Source: Solirubrobacteraceae bacterium
GTDB taxonomy: Bacteria; Actinomycetota; Thermoleophilia; Solirubrobacterales; Solirubrobacteraceae
Assembly (NCBI GenBank): GCA_023230855.1
Contig: JALNWQ010000002.1
Span: forward strand, 281,109 to 345,108
Reading direction: 5' to 3'
Length of the DNA: 64,000 nucleotides
Part shown: positions 8,329-17,081 of the stretch, one piece after another
How the letters are laid out: each line of letters opens with the position of its first letter
How positions within the stretch are numbered: the stretch's first letter is position 1
Made by a program: the position numbers and the translations under genes
Notes under the pieces: model-generated
Told to the model about the DNA's origin: nothing
Database searches by the model: none
What the model saw: the letters and a program-made list of their open reading frames with translations, nothing else

Positions 8329-8979
8329 TCAGCCCCCGTCGGCAACGCCCGTGCCGAGCGTCCGCCAGCAGATCTCGGTCATCGCGTCGACGAGCGTCCC
8401 CAGCCGTCGCGGGTCGCGGGCCGCCTGGTGGCAGGTGCGCTCGATCATCCACGTCATCGCCTCGGCGACCGCGTCCGGGTCGTCGGGGGCCAGCGCGGGG
8501 TGCGCCGCCCAGTGGACGTCGAGCAGCTCCGACGCCGAGGACGCGAGCCGCCGGACGATCCCCTGCCACAGCTCCCGCATGCGCGGGTCGTGCTCGGCGG
8601 TCTCGATGATCGCGGCGAGCACCGCCCGGTCGCGCTGCCAGATCTCGGCCACGCCCTCGACCTCCCGTGCCATCGCGGCGCGGGAGAGCTCCGGCTCGTC
8701 GTCACGCCGCCGACCCCGCCAGCCGGCCTCCTCGATCCCCCGGGCCCGGTCCTCCGCCAGCGCCCGCAGCAGATCGTGCTTGTCGGTGAAGTGCAGGTAG
8801 AACGTCGTCCGGGCCACCCCGGCCTCGGCCACGATCCGCTCGACGCTCACGCCCGAGAACGTCGCGCCGCCCTCGAGGAGCCGCACCGTGGCGTCGAGCA
8901 GGTCCTGCTGGGTCGCGGCGCGTCGCCGTCGGCCGGCCCGGGCCTGGAACGTGTCCGACACCGGGGGATCGACGCTCAC
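8329..8979 (-). CDS. TetR-family regulator
   Basis: 216 residues. The N-terminal helix-turn-helix reads VSVERIVAEAGVARTTFYLHFTDKHDLL (residues about 43-70), the canonical TetR_N pattern. The rest is the helical ligand-binding domain; EHDPRMRELWQGI is seen in several actinomycete TetR proteins. It starts four bases after the stop of the MFS exporter gene and is surely co-transcribed with it, so the likely role is feedback repression of that exporter promoter. The ligand is unknown. An alternative C-terminal role cannot be excluded. Confidence 0.9.
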   Translation of the reverse strand: MSVDPPVSDTFQARAGRRRRAATQQDLLDATVRLLEGGATFSGVSVERIVAEAGVARTTFYLHFTDKHDLLRALAEDRARGIEEAGWRGRRRDDEPELSRAAMAREVEGVAEIWQRDRAVLAAIIETAEHDPRMRELWQGIVRRLASSASELLDVHWAAHPALAPDDPDAVAEAMTWMIERTCHQAARDPRRLGTLVDAMTEICWRTLGTGVADGG

Positions 8980-8983
8980 CGGA

Positions 8984-10582
8984 TCACCGTACCGCCGTCC
9001 CGGCGACGACGGCGCCGTCCGGCGGCGCGGGCACGGGTTCGTCGATCGCGGTCCGCAGCCGCCGCTCCGTCGCCCGGTCCGGGCACCGCCACCACACGAC
9101 GACCGCGCCCGCCGCCACGACCGCGCCGGTGATGACGAACGCCCAGATCCACCCGGACATCACGCCGTCCTCGATGATCCGCAGCACCCGCGGTCCGTCG
9201 TCGCGTCCGGCGAGCGCCTCGATCGCCGCCCCCGGCGACGCGAGCACCGTCGCGCCGAACGCCCCCAGGCCGTCGACGTGGTCGTCGACCGACGCCCGGT
9301 AGGCGGTGTTGAACGCGGACCCGGCGACCGCGATCCCGACCGCGGCGGACAGCTCGCGGGCCAGATCGTTGACCGCCGACGCCACGCCCTGCTTCTCGGC
9401 CGGGACCGACTCGATGATCATCTCGGTCGGCGGCGCCATCGCCAGGCCGATGCCCGACCACATGAGCCCCGCCCCGACCGCGAACGTCCAGTAGCTCTCG
9501 GTCCCCGCGATCGCCATGCCGGCCGCCACGCCCGCCCCGACGACGCAGAGGCACATCGATCCGACGATGACGGCACGCCGCCCGATCCGCCGCGCCAGCC
9601 ACGGCCCGAGCGGGGTGAGCGCGTAGCCCATCACCGGCGGCACCACCCCGAGCGAGCTCTTCAGCGTCGAGTAGCCCAGGACGTACCCCTGGTACTGGAT
9701 CGACAGGTAGAAGAGCGCGAAGTGGGCGAAGAACATGACGAACAGCGACGTCGACGCCGCGCCGAACCGGCCGTCGACGAACAGCCGCACGTCGAGCAGC
9801 GGCCGCGGATGGCGCAGCTCCCAGCGCACGAACGCCACGAGCATCACGGCGCCCACCGTCGCCGCGACGAGCGTCGTGGTCCCGAGCCAGCCGTGGACCG
9901 GACCCTCGGTCACGGCGAGCGTCAGGCCGCCGATCGCGACGACCGACGTCACCGCCCCGACCGGGTCGAGCGACACCTCGTGCTCGGCCTTCGTCTCGGG
10001 CACGTAGCGGGCGGTGAGCAGGACGAGCGCCGCCGAGATCGCGGCGATGAGCGCGAACGGCTCCCGCCATCCGGCCCACTCGACCCCGCAGGCGAAGATG
10101 AGCAGCCCGACGACCGCGCCGATGATGACGCTGATCGCCCAGGCGGCCACGCCGAACGGGCGTCGCTCGGCGGGGAGCGCCGCGGTGATCGACGCGAGCG
10201 TGCCGGGGAAGAGCAGCGCCGCGCCGACCCCGGCGACCGCCCGACTCGCGATGACCTGGCCGATCGAGTCGCTCGCTGCCGTCCACGCGACGGCGGTGGT
10301 GAGGACGACGAGCCCGATGAGCATCCCGCGGCGCCGGCCGTAGCGGTCGAGCACGGCGCCGGCGGGCAGCAGGAGCGCCGCCACGATGAGCGGGAACGCG
10401 TCGGTCGCCCACTGCAGGTCGCTCTGCGTGCCGCCGATGTCCCGCCCGATGTCGGGCACGACGGCGATCGCCCCGGCCGTCAGGCCCATGATGACGGCGA
10501 TCGACACGCAGCACGTCGCCACGAAGAGCGCCCGGGCGAGCGGCGTCAACCCGTCCCCGGGCGTTTGCGACACGGTGTCCAT
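8984..10582 (-). CDS. MFS transporter, DHA2 (14-helix) drug-exporter type
   Basis: 532 residues with about 14 predicted membrane segments. The antiporter signature is recognisable: LQWATDAFPLIVAALLLPAG and LDRYGRRRGMLIG in the first half (motif A), then IASRAVAGVGAALLFPGTL (motif C region). This is the EmrB/QacA type, which exports toxic compounds or lipids using the proton gradient. The ATG at 10582 lies 12 bases after a good -10 hexamer, giving a leader of only a few bases. The downstream TetR gene, four bases away, is the probable local repressor. The substrate cannot be predicted. Confidence 0.9.
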   Translation of the reverse strand: MDTVSQTPGDGLTPLARALFVATCCVSIAVIMGLTAGAIAVVPDIGRDIGGTQSDLQWATDAFPLIVAALLLPAGAVLDRYGRRRGMLIGLVVLTTAVAWTAASDSIGQVIASRAVAGVGAALLFPGTLASITAALPAERRPFGVAAWAISVIIGAVVGLLIFACGVEWAGWREPFALIAAISAALVLLTARYVPETKAEHEVSLDPVGAVTSVVAIGGLTLAVTEGPVHGWLGTTTLVAATVGAVMLVAFVRWELRHPRPLLDVRLFVDGRFGAASTSLFVMFFAHFALFYLSIQYQGYVLGYSTLKSSLGVVPPVMGYALTPLGPWLARRIGRRAVIVGSMCLCVVGAGVAAGMAIAGTESYWTFAVGAGLMWSGIGLAMAPPTEMIIESVPAEKQGVASAVNDLARELSAAVGIAVAGSAFNTAYRASVDDHVDGLGAFGATVLASPGAAIEALAGRDDGPRVLRIIEDGVMSGWIWAFVITGAVVAAGAVVVWWRCPDRATERRLRTAIDEPVPAPPDGAVVAGTAVR

Positions 10583-10594
10583 AGCGCGCGACAG

Positions 10595-10622
10595 AGCGTA
10601 CAGAACGCACCGGGGACGGCAA
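10595..10622 (-). promoter_or_regulatory. Promoter of the MFS-TetR operon
   Basis: -35 TTGCCG at 10617-10622, a 16-base spacer, and -10 TACGCT at 10595-10600. The ATG is 12 bases after the -10. The spacer holds ACAGAGCGT/ACAGAACGC-like direct repeats that could bind TetR. Confidence 0.5.
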
Positions 10623-10654
10623 CCCGGGGTCCCGACGGATCGGCCGCGTCGCGC

Positions 10655-11134
10655 TCAGCGGTTGCGCTCGCGCAACGCCCGCTCCATCTCGCGGCGGGTG
10701 TCGCGCTCCTTCATGTCCTGGCGCTTGTCGGCGACGTTCTTGCCGCGCGCCAGGGCGACCTCGACCTTGATCGTGCGGCCCTTGGGGTAGATGCGGACCG
10801 GCACGACGGTGAGCCCGTCCCGCTTCGTCTGGCCGAGCATCCGGTCGATCTCGCGCCGGTGCGCCAGAAGCTTGCGCGGCCGGTCGGGCTGGTGGTTGTT
10901 CAGCGACGCCGGGCCGTACGGCTCGATCCGCAGGTTGTGGAGCCACAGCTCGTCGTTGCGCACGTCGACGTAGCTGTCGCCCATCTGCGCGCCGACGGTC
11001 CGCAGCGCCTTGACCTCGGTCCCGGCGAGGACGATCCCGCACTCCAGCGCGTCGCGCAGCTCGTAGCGGTGGCGGGCCTGGCGGTTGAACGCGTAGTCCC
11101 CGCCCGAGGTCTTGATCTTCTTGGCCTTCGCCAT
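10655..11134 (-). CDS. smpB: SsrA-binding protein SmpB
   Basis: 159 residues, normal for SmpB. The family motifs follow in order: NRQARHRYELRDALECGIVL, GTEVKALRTVGAQMGDSYV, LWLHNLRIEPYG and the C-terminal basic stretch GKNVADKRQDMKERDTRREM. SmpB brings tmRNA to stalled ribosomes for trans-translation. It lies at the end of the interrupted prfB-ftsEX-smpB order. I do not see the ssrA gene in the window. TACGCT lies ten bases before the ATG, and no Shine-Dalgarno is visible. Confidence 0.97.
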   Translation of the reverse strand: MAKAKKIKTSGGDYAFNRQARHRYELRDALECGIVLAGTEVKALRTVGAQMGDSYVDVRNDELWLHNLRIEPYGPASLNNHQPDRPRKLLAHRREIDRMLGQTKRDGLTVVPVRIYPKGRTIKVEVALARGKNVADKRQDMKERDTRREMERALRERNR

Positions 11135-11144
11135 CGGACCGTCG

Positions 11145-11150
11145 AGCGTA
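11145..11150 (-). promoter_or_regulatory. Putative -10 element of smpB
   Basis: TACGCT, ten bases before the ATG at 11134. Confidence 0.4.
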
Positions 11151-11168
11151 CCGTCGGGCCGGAGGACC

Positions 11169-11190
11169 CGCTCCCCCGGCCCCGGGAGCG
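11169..11190 (-). terminator. 7-bp hairpin after the GlsB-like gene
   Basis: CGCTCCC, an 8-base loop, then GGGAGCG. It sits nine bases beyond the stop at 11199 and separates this gene from smpB. Confidence 0.45.
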
Positions 11191-11198
11191 CGCCCGGC

Positions 11199-11456
11199 TC
11201 AGTCGAGCGCGCGGCCGGCGACCACCCGGTAGCCGACGAGGAGGATCACCACGCCGATGATCGCGCTGAGCAGGCCGCTCAGGTCGAACATGTCGGTGTC
11301 GCCGATGCCGAGGCCCGCGGTGAACACGAGCCAGCCGACGACCGCACCGGCCAGGCCGATGCCGATCGTGACGAAGAAGCCGCCGGGGTCGTCCCCCGGG
11401 ACGAGGGCCTTGCCGATGAAGCCGGCCACGAGGCCGAGGATGATGGCGCCGATCAT
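11199..11456 (-). CDS. GlsB/YeaQ/YmgE-family membrane protein
   Basis: 85 residues from the ATG at 11456; AGAAGG lies about eight bases upstream, and the protein begins MIGAIILGLVAGFIGKALVPG, the typical family start. Three hydrophobic segments with Gly zippers (GLVAGFIGKAL, GIGLAGAVVGWLVF, LLSAIIGVVILLVGY) match transglycosylase-associated / stress-response proteins of about this size. The molecular function is not established for the family. It is a single gene with its own Shine-Dalgarno, unlike the leaderless neighbours. Confidence 0.88.
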   Translation of the reverse strand: MIGAIILGLVAGFIGKALVPGDDPGGFFVTIGIGLAGAVVGWLVFTAGLGIGDTDMFDLSGLLSAIIGVVILLVGYRVVAGRALD

Positions 11457-11627
11457 GTCGCTGCCTTCTGTCGCTGACGGGTGGGGCGACCGTGGTCGGG
11501 CCGCCCCCGTCACCCCCTCGTACCCCCTGGCCTCCGCGAGGTCACGTCACGACCGATGCGGATCCAACGTCCGTCCACGCCCGGGGCGCTCCGGGGCGAC
11601 GGTCACGGCCGGACGCCCCCGAGCCGG

Positions 11628-13583
11628 CTACCACCGCGGCCCGTCGACCTCCCGTGCGCCGATCCGCGACGCGAGGACCGCGTCGGGGATCCCGAACGCG
11701 TCGACGACGTCGGCGACGTGCGGCCGCAGGCGCCGACAGAGCGCGTCGACCTGGCGGGTGACGTCCTTGCCGCGCGCGGCCGACATCCGGCCGTGCTCCA
11801 TGAACCACGCGCGGTCCGCCTCGATCGTGGCCAGCGCGTGCAGGTCGCAGAGCAGGTCGAGGAGGGCACGGACGTCCGCGTCCTGCTCGCGCTCGATCCG
11901 GGCGACGAACGACTCGACGACGAACCGGTCGACGTGGGCCCGGGCCGCGTTGAGCAGGTGCGGCTGGCAGATCGAGAACACCTCGAACGCGTCGCGTCCG
12001 GCCTTGACCCCGCGCCGCATCCGCTGGGCGAGGCCGGTGACGGTGTGCTCCTCCCGGTAGCGCAGGAGCTGCAGTTGCCGCTCACGGTCCAGGCGCTCGT
12101 CGTCCTGCTCCCCGGGCAGCACGTCGGCGATCACCCCGATCATCTGACGGAACGCGCTGCGCTCCGCCACCTGCTCCAGCACCTGGCCGGCCACGAACCC
12201 GGCGGTGGCGAGCGGGCTCAGGTCGCTGAAGTCGTCGCGGAGCCCGGTGAGCAGCGTCTTGCCGACGAGCTGCAGCAGTACGGTGTTGTCGCCCTCGAAC
12301 GTCGTGAAGACGTCGGTGTCGGCCTTGAGCGCCGCGAACCCCGCGTCGCGCAGGTAGCCCGCGCCGCCGCACGCCTCGCGGCACTCCTGGATCGTGCGGG
12401 TGGCGTGCCACGTGGTGATCGCCTTGAGCCCGGCGGCGCGCGGCTCGAGCCGGCGGCGCTCCTCGTCGACGTCGTCGTCCTCGCCCGCCTCGAGCACCCG
12501 GGCGAGCGCCCGCACGGTGTCCTCCTGCGCGAAGGTCAGTGCGACGGTCGTCGCCAGCAGCGGCAACAGGCGGCGCTGGTGCGCGGTGTAGTCCATGAGC
12601 GCCACCTCGTTCCCGTCCGGATCGTCGAATTGGCGGCGGTCGAGGCCGTGGCGGATCGCGATCGTCAGCGCGGACTTCGCGGCGCTCACCGCGGCCCCGC
12701 CGACCGACACCCGTCCCTGGACGAGCGTGCCGAGCATCGTGAAGAACCGCCGGCCCGGGCTCTCGATCGGGCTGGAGTACGCGCCGGTCGCGTCGACCGA
12801 CCCGAACCGGTCCAGCAGTGCGGTGCGCGGCACGCGGACCCGGTCGAACCAGATCCGACCGTTGTCGACGCCCTGCAGGCCGAGCTTGTGCCCACAGTCC
12901 TCGATCCGGATCCCCGGCAGCACGGCGCCGTCCTCGTCGCGCAGCGGGACGACGAGCGCGTGGACGCCGTGGGACTCGCCGGCGACGACGAGCTGGGCGA
13001 AGACGACCGCGGCCCGGCCGTGGCGGGCGGCGTTGCCGATCCAGTCCTTGCTCGCCGCGTCGTCCGGCGTGTGGACGACGAACTCCGCGGTCGCGGGGTC
13101 GTACGTCGCGGTCGTGCGCAGCCCCTGGACGTCCGACCCGTGGCCGCGCTCGGTCATCGCGAAGCACCCGGGCAGCTCCGCGCTCCCGATCGCCGGCAGG
13201 TGCTCGCGCCGCTGCGCGGCGTTGCCGAGGTGCTGGATCGCCCCGCCCCACAGGCCGAACTGCACCCCGATCTTCACGAGCAGCGACAGGTCGCCGTGGG
13301 CGAGCGTCTCGAACCCGGACACGAACGCCGCGACGTCGTGGCGCCCGCCGACGTCGGTCGGGAACCCCGTCATCGGGAACCCGGTGTCGGCGACCGTCCG
13401 CATCCACGTCATGACCTGATCGCGGTACGCGTCGCGATCGAGGTCGGCGACCGTCGAGCGGTCCATGTCGGGCCGCGACAGGAGCTCGCGCACCGCGTCG
13501 CGGGTGGCGTGGTGCTCCCCGTCGAGCGTCCGTCGCAGCGCGGCGACGTCGACGGTGGGCGGGGCGTCGTCCTGGGCGGCCAT
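11628..13583 (-). CDS. Acyl-CoA oxidase-type flavoenzyme
   Basis: 651 residues, the length of acyl-CoA oxidases rather than of 380-residue dehydrogenases. Visible motifs are CFAMTERGHGSDVQGL (flavin/acyl binding), HALVVPLRDEDG, GHKLGLQGVDNGRIWFD and CREACGGAGYLRDAGFA near residue 400, then a second helical domain typical of ACOX. It would oxidise acyl-CoA to enoyl-CoA. Bacterial members may pass electrons to oxygen or to ETF, and the sequence does not say which. GAGGA lies eight bases before the ATG. It is followed by the GlsB-like gene and preceded by the RNase gene, both on the same strand. Confidence 0.88.
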   Translation of the reverse strand: MAAQDDAPPTVDVAALRRTLDGEHHATRDAVRELLSRPDMDRSTVADLDRDAYRDQVMTWMRTVADTGFPMTGFPTDVGGRHDVAAFVSGFETLAHGDLSLLVKIGVQFGLWGGAIQHLGNAAQRREHLPAIGSAELPGCFAMTERGHGSDVQGLRTTATYDPATAEFVVHTPDDAASKDWIGNAARHGRAAVVFAQLVVAGESHGVHALVVPLRDEDGAVLPGIRIEDCGHKLGLQGVDNGRIWFDRVRVPRTALLDRFGSVDATGAYSSPIESPGRRFFTMLGTLVQGRVSVGGAAVSAAKSALTIAIRHGLDRRQFDDPDGNEVALMDYTAHQRRLLPLLATTVALTFAQEDTVRALARVLEAGEDDDVDEERRRLEPRAAGLKAITTWHATRTIQECREACGGAGYLRDAGFAALKADTDVFTTFEGDNTVLLQLVGKTLLTGLRDDFSDLSPLATAGFVAGQVLEQVAERSAFRQMIGVIADVLPGEQDDERLDRERQLQLLRYREEHTVTGLAQRMRRGVKAGRDAFEVFSICQPHLLNAARAHVDRFVVESFVARIEREQDADVRALLDLLCDLHALATIEADRAWFMEHGRMSAARGKDVTRQVDALCRRLRPHVADVVDAFGIPDAVLASRIGAREVDGPRW

Positions 13584-13680
13584 GCGGCGATCCTCGCAGG
13601 GCGTGCGGCGACGGTGGTGACGTGGACGCGACCGACCGGACCCGACGCGGGCGCCGTCCGGGGCGGCCGTCCCGGGCCGG

Positions 13681-15687
13681 CTACCGCGACGCGGAGGGCG
13701 CCGCCGGCGCGAGCGTCACGCGGCCGCGGTCGGCCTCGACCGCCTCGACGGTCACGACGATCGGGTCGCCGACGCCGATCGCGCGTCCGGACGCGGTACC
13801 GAGCAACCGGACGCCGAGCTCGTCGGTCTCCCACCAGTCGCCCCCGAGCAGCCGCACCGGCAGGAGCCCCTCGAACGCCTCGCCGGCCGGCCCGCCGTCG
13901 GGGTCCCCGAACCGCACGAACGCCCCGGCGGACGCCACCCCGGTCACCTCGCCCTCCCAGCGCCGGCCACGGCCGCCCGTGGCGAGCAGCGTCCGCTCCA
14001 GCAGGAACGCCCGGGCGATCCGGTCGGCGGTCCGCTCGACGTGCATCGCCTCGCGCTCGGTCGCCGAGCACCACGTGCCCAGGTCCTGCAGGCCGGCGGC
14101 CCCGAGCGCCGCGTTGCCGTCCTCCCCCGCCCCGACGAGCGACAGGACCGCCCGGTGCGCGACGAGGTCGGGGTAGCGCCGGATCGGCGACGTGAAGTGG
14201 CAGTAGTGGTCGAGGCCGAGCCCGGCGTGACCGGCGCCCTCGGGGGCGTAGCGCGCCTGCTGCATCGCGCGCAGCACGAGCGCCGACAGGCCCGTCCGGC
14301 CGTGCCCGGTGCGCCGTACCCGCTCGTCGACGCGACGCGCGAGCTCCGCGACCGCCGCCGACGCGCCGTCCGGCCCCAGCGCGTCCGGCGGCGGCGGTCC
14401 GGGCACCCCGAGGGCGGCGAGCTGGTCGGCGAGGCGACGGACGTCGGCCGGGGCGGGACGCTCGTGGACGCGGTGCAGGGCGGGCGCGCCGCCACCGCGT
14501 GCCCGGCCGCGTCCCCGCCGCGCCGCCGCGCTCCCGCCGTGCCGGCCCGCCGCGCCGCCGCGCCCGTCGAGCATCCGCGCCACCTGCTCGTTGGCGGCGA
14601 TCATGAGGTGCTCGATCAGGCGGTGGGACTCGGTGTGCCGCTCGACGACGAGGCCGTCGACGTGCCCGTCGCGGTCCAGGGTGATCCGTGCCTCGCCGGT
14701 GTCGAGCTCGAGCGCGTCGGTGTCGGACCGACGGCGGGCGCCGAGCTCGTGGGCGGCGCGCCGGGCCGCGTCCAGGGCCGGGGCCCACGGGTCCTCCGCC
14801 CGGTCGGTCCCGGCGAAGATGCGGTCGACCCGGTCGTAGTCCAGGCGGGCGTCGGAGCGGACGAGGGTGCGGTCGACCCGCGCCCGCACGACGCGGCCGT
14901 CGACGACGTCGAGCTCGACGGTCACCGCGGGCCGGTCGACCCCCGGCCGCAGAGAGCAGGCGCCGTCCGACAGCGCCGGCGGCAGCATCGGCTCGACGGT
15001 CCCGGGGACGTAGACGCTCGTGCCGCGCCACCGCGCGTCGTCGTCGAGCGCGCTGCCGGGCCGCACGTACGCGGCGACGTCGGCGACGTGCACCCACGCC
15101 CGGACGCCGTCGCCGGCGTCGAGCGGTCGCGCGCTGATCGCGTCGTCGAAGTCGCGGGCGGTGGCCGGGTCGACGGTGAACGTCGGCAGGTCGCGCAGGT
15201 CGCGGCGGACGGCGTCGCCCGGGCCGGCGAGCGTCACCGGGGAGGCCGCCGCCGCGTCGGCCTCGTCCCCGACCCGCCGCACGACGCGCCGCGGCAGCCC
15301 GTGGTGCAGCAGTAGCGCCTCGAGGACGTCGCGGGCGACGTCGGGCGTCCCGACCGTCCGGGCGACGCGGTGGCCGCGCGACCGGCGCCCTCCGCCGGGC
15401 CGTCCCGGCAGCGCGACGACGATCCGGCCGGGCTCGGCGTCGGGACCGGGCGCGAGCGCCACCGCCGGGGTGCGCTCGAACAGCGGCTCGACGACGAGGA
15501 GCCGCCCCTTGCGCCGCACGACCCCGACGACCGGTCGCCGACCGACCGGCAGGTCGTCGCGCCACACGTCGCGCGGCAGCGCCGCCGGACCGTCGCCGCC
15601 GACGACCCGTCCCCGCCCCCGGTCCGACCGCGGCGGCCGGCGTCCGCGGTCGCGGCCGCCCGGCGCGCCACGGCCGCCGCGGCTCAC
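13681..15687 (-). CDS. RNase R/RNase II family 3'-5' exoribonuclease
   Basis: 668 residues. The RNB catalytic core is unmistakable: LPTFTVDPATARDFDDAISA carries the metal-binding Asp residues, with HVADVAAYVRPGSALDDDA and CHFTSPIRRYPDLVAHRAV further on. The extreme N-terminus is Arg/Gly-rich, and the cold-shock domains look short. An S1-like beta barrel is likely at residues 560-640 (GEVTGVASAGAFVRFG). It degrades structured RNA processively. The start overlaps the stop of the S41 protease gene by four bases (ATGA), so the two are translationally coupled. Confidence 0.92.
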   Translation of the reverse strand: MSRGGRGAPGGRDRGRRPPRSDRGRGRVVGGDGPAALPRDVWRDDLPVGRRPVVGVVRRKGRLLVVEPLFERTPAVALAPGPDAEPGRIVVALPGRPGGGRRSRGHRVARTVGTPDVARDVLEALLLHHGLPRRVVRRVGDEADAAAASPVTLAGPGDAVRRDLRDLPTFTVDPATARDFDDAISARPLDAGDGVRAWVHVADVAAYVRPGSALDDDARWRGTSVYVPGTVEPMLPPALSDGACSLRPGVDRPAVTVELDVVDGRVVRARVDRTLVRSDARLDYDRVDRIFAGTDRAEDPWAPALDAARRAAHELGARRRSDTDALELDTGEARITLDRDGHVDGLVVERHTESHRLIEHLMIAANEQVARMLDGRGGAAGRHGGSAAARRGRGRARGGGAPALHRVHERPAPADVRRLADQLAALGVPGPPPPDALGPDGASAAVAELARRVDERVRRTGHGRTGLSALVLRAMQQARYAPEGAGHAGLGLDHYCHFTSPIRRYPDLVAHRAVLSLVGAGEDGNAALGAAGLQDLGTWCSATEREAMHVERTADRIARAFLLERTLLATGGRGRRWEGEVTGVASAGAFVRFGDPDGGPAGEAFEGLLPVRLLGGDWWETDELGVRLLGTASGRAIGVGDPIVVTVEAVEADRGRVTLAPAAPSASR

Positions 15688-16922
15688 CGCGGGTCCTTGA
15701 GCTTGCGCGCCTCGGTCACGGCACGGTCGAGCGCCTCGTTGCGGTCGGTCGTCTTCGGGTCGTCCTTCGCCCGCACGTCGGGCGCCAGACCGGTGCCGCG
15801 GTCGCTGCCCTTGCCGCCGAGGTTGCGGTTCTTCGGGGTGAAGTACTGCCCGGCGGTGATGTCGACCGCGCCACCGCTCGACAGCGGCACGACGCGCTGG
15901 AACACCCCCTTGCCGTAGGTGTTCGTGCCGACGACCGTCGCCCGGTCGCGGTCCTGCAGCGCCCCGGTGACGATCTCGGCCGCCGACGCGCTACCGCGGT
16001 CGACGAGCACCACGAGCGGCTCGTCGGGGAAGATCGGGTCGTCGCCGGCGGGGAACGTCTGCTCGCCGACGGTGCGTCCGCGCAGGGTCACGACGGTGCC
16101 GCCCTTGAGGAAGAGGCTCGCGAGCGCCTGGGCCTCGGTGACGAGCCCGCCGGGGTTGGACCGCAGGTCGAGGACGAACCGCTTCGCCCCGCGCTTCTTC
16201 ATCTTCTGCAGCTCGCGGGCGACGTTGAGCGCCGCGTCGTTGGTGAACTGCGCCAGCCGGACGATGCCGACCGGCGTCCCGCCCTTGCGCTCGAGCCGGG
16301 AGTCGACGATCGGCACCTCGACCCGGTCCCGTCCGGACGTGATCCGCAGCCGGCGCGTCGCCTTGCCGTCGGGCCGCTCGATGACGAGCCGGACCTTCGT
16401 GTTCGCCGGGCCGCGGACATGGCGCGACGCCTGGTCGGCGGTGAGGCCCTTGAGCTCGTGCTCGTCCGCCTGCACGATGAGGTCGTCGGCGCGTAGGCCC
16501 GCCTCCTTCGCCGGGGACCCCTTGTACACCTCGGTGATGAGCAGGCCCTTGGGGTCCTGACGCACCACCACCCCGATGCCCTCGAACCGGTTGTCCTGGG
16601 CCTCGTTGAACCGGGCGTACTCCTTCGGGTCGAGGTACGTCGAGAACCGGTCGTCGAGGCCGTCGACCATCCCGCCGATCGCGTCGTCGACGAGCTTGCG
16701 GTCCTTCGGCGCCTCGCGGTACAGGTCCTGGATCAGGCCGAACGCCTCGTTGATCGCCCCGATGCCCTCGGGGTCGATGACCCGGTCCCGGATCGGGCCG
16801 GGCAACCCCTCCGGATTGCGGGCCCCCATGTAGGCGCCCGCGGTGAAGATCGCGACGACGATCGTGAACAGGGCGATGACGGCCACCGCGCTGCGGCCCA
16901 CGCGTCCGGAGAAGCTCCTCAC
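15684..16922 (-). CDS. C-terminal processing peptidase, S41 family (CtpA/CtpB-like)
   Basis: 412 residues: one N-terminal membrane helix (VIALFTIVVAIFTAGAYMG), a PDZ domain at about 95-170 (FEGIGVVVRQDPKGLLITEV), and the S41 protease domain with the nucleophile in DRGSASAAEIVTGAL and the general-base Lys in NTYGKGVFQ. The protease should lie outside the membrane and trim or regulate envelope proteins. In Firmicutes a similar gene follows ftsEX and acts on cell-wall hydrolase regulation. Here it also directly follows ftsX, with a terminator-like hairpin between. The start is a GTG. The RNase gene overlaps its end. Confidence 0.93.
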   Translation of the reverse strand: MRSFSGRVGRSAVAVIALFTIVVAIFTAGAYMGARNPEGLPGPIRDRVIDPEGIGAINEAFGLIQDLYREAPKDRKLVDDAIGGMVDGLDDRFSTYLDPKEYARFNEAQDNRFEGIGVVVRQDPKGLLITEVYKGSPAKEAGLRADDLIVQADEHELKGLTADQASRHVRGPANTKVRLVIERPDGKATRRLRITSGRDRVEVPIVDSRLERKGGTPVGIVRLAQFTNDAALNVARELQKMKKRGAKRFVLDLRSNPGGLVTEAQALASLFLKGGTVVTLRGRTVGEQTFPAGDDPIFPDEPLVVLVDRGSASAAEIVTGALQDRDRATVVGTNTYGKGVFQRVVPLSSGGAVDITAGQYFTPKNRNLGGKGSDRGTGLAPDVRAKDDPKTTDRNEALDRAVTEARKLKDPR

Positions 16923-17013
16923 GCCCGGAAGGATGACGGTCCGGACGTCAGGAGGGCGTCAGGGACCCGAGCACCGGGCCGGGGCCCGGGCGGCGGGGCC
17001 TGCGGAGAACGAC

Positions 17014-17040
17014 GTCACGGCCGGAGGGTCCGGCCGTGAC
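17014..17040 (-). terminator. Perfect 12-bp hairpin after ftsX
   Basis: GTCACGGCCGGA, loop GGG, then TCCGGCCGTGAC, 42 bases beyond the ftsX stop. No U-tract. It probably ends or attenuates the ftsEX transcript. Confidence 0.65.
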
Positions 17041-17081
17041 GGGAGCGTCGCGGTGGGTGGCCCGGGCCGTGGAACGCCCGT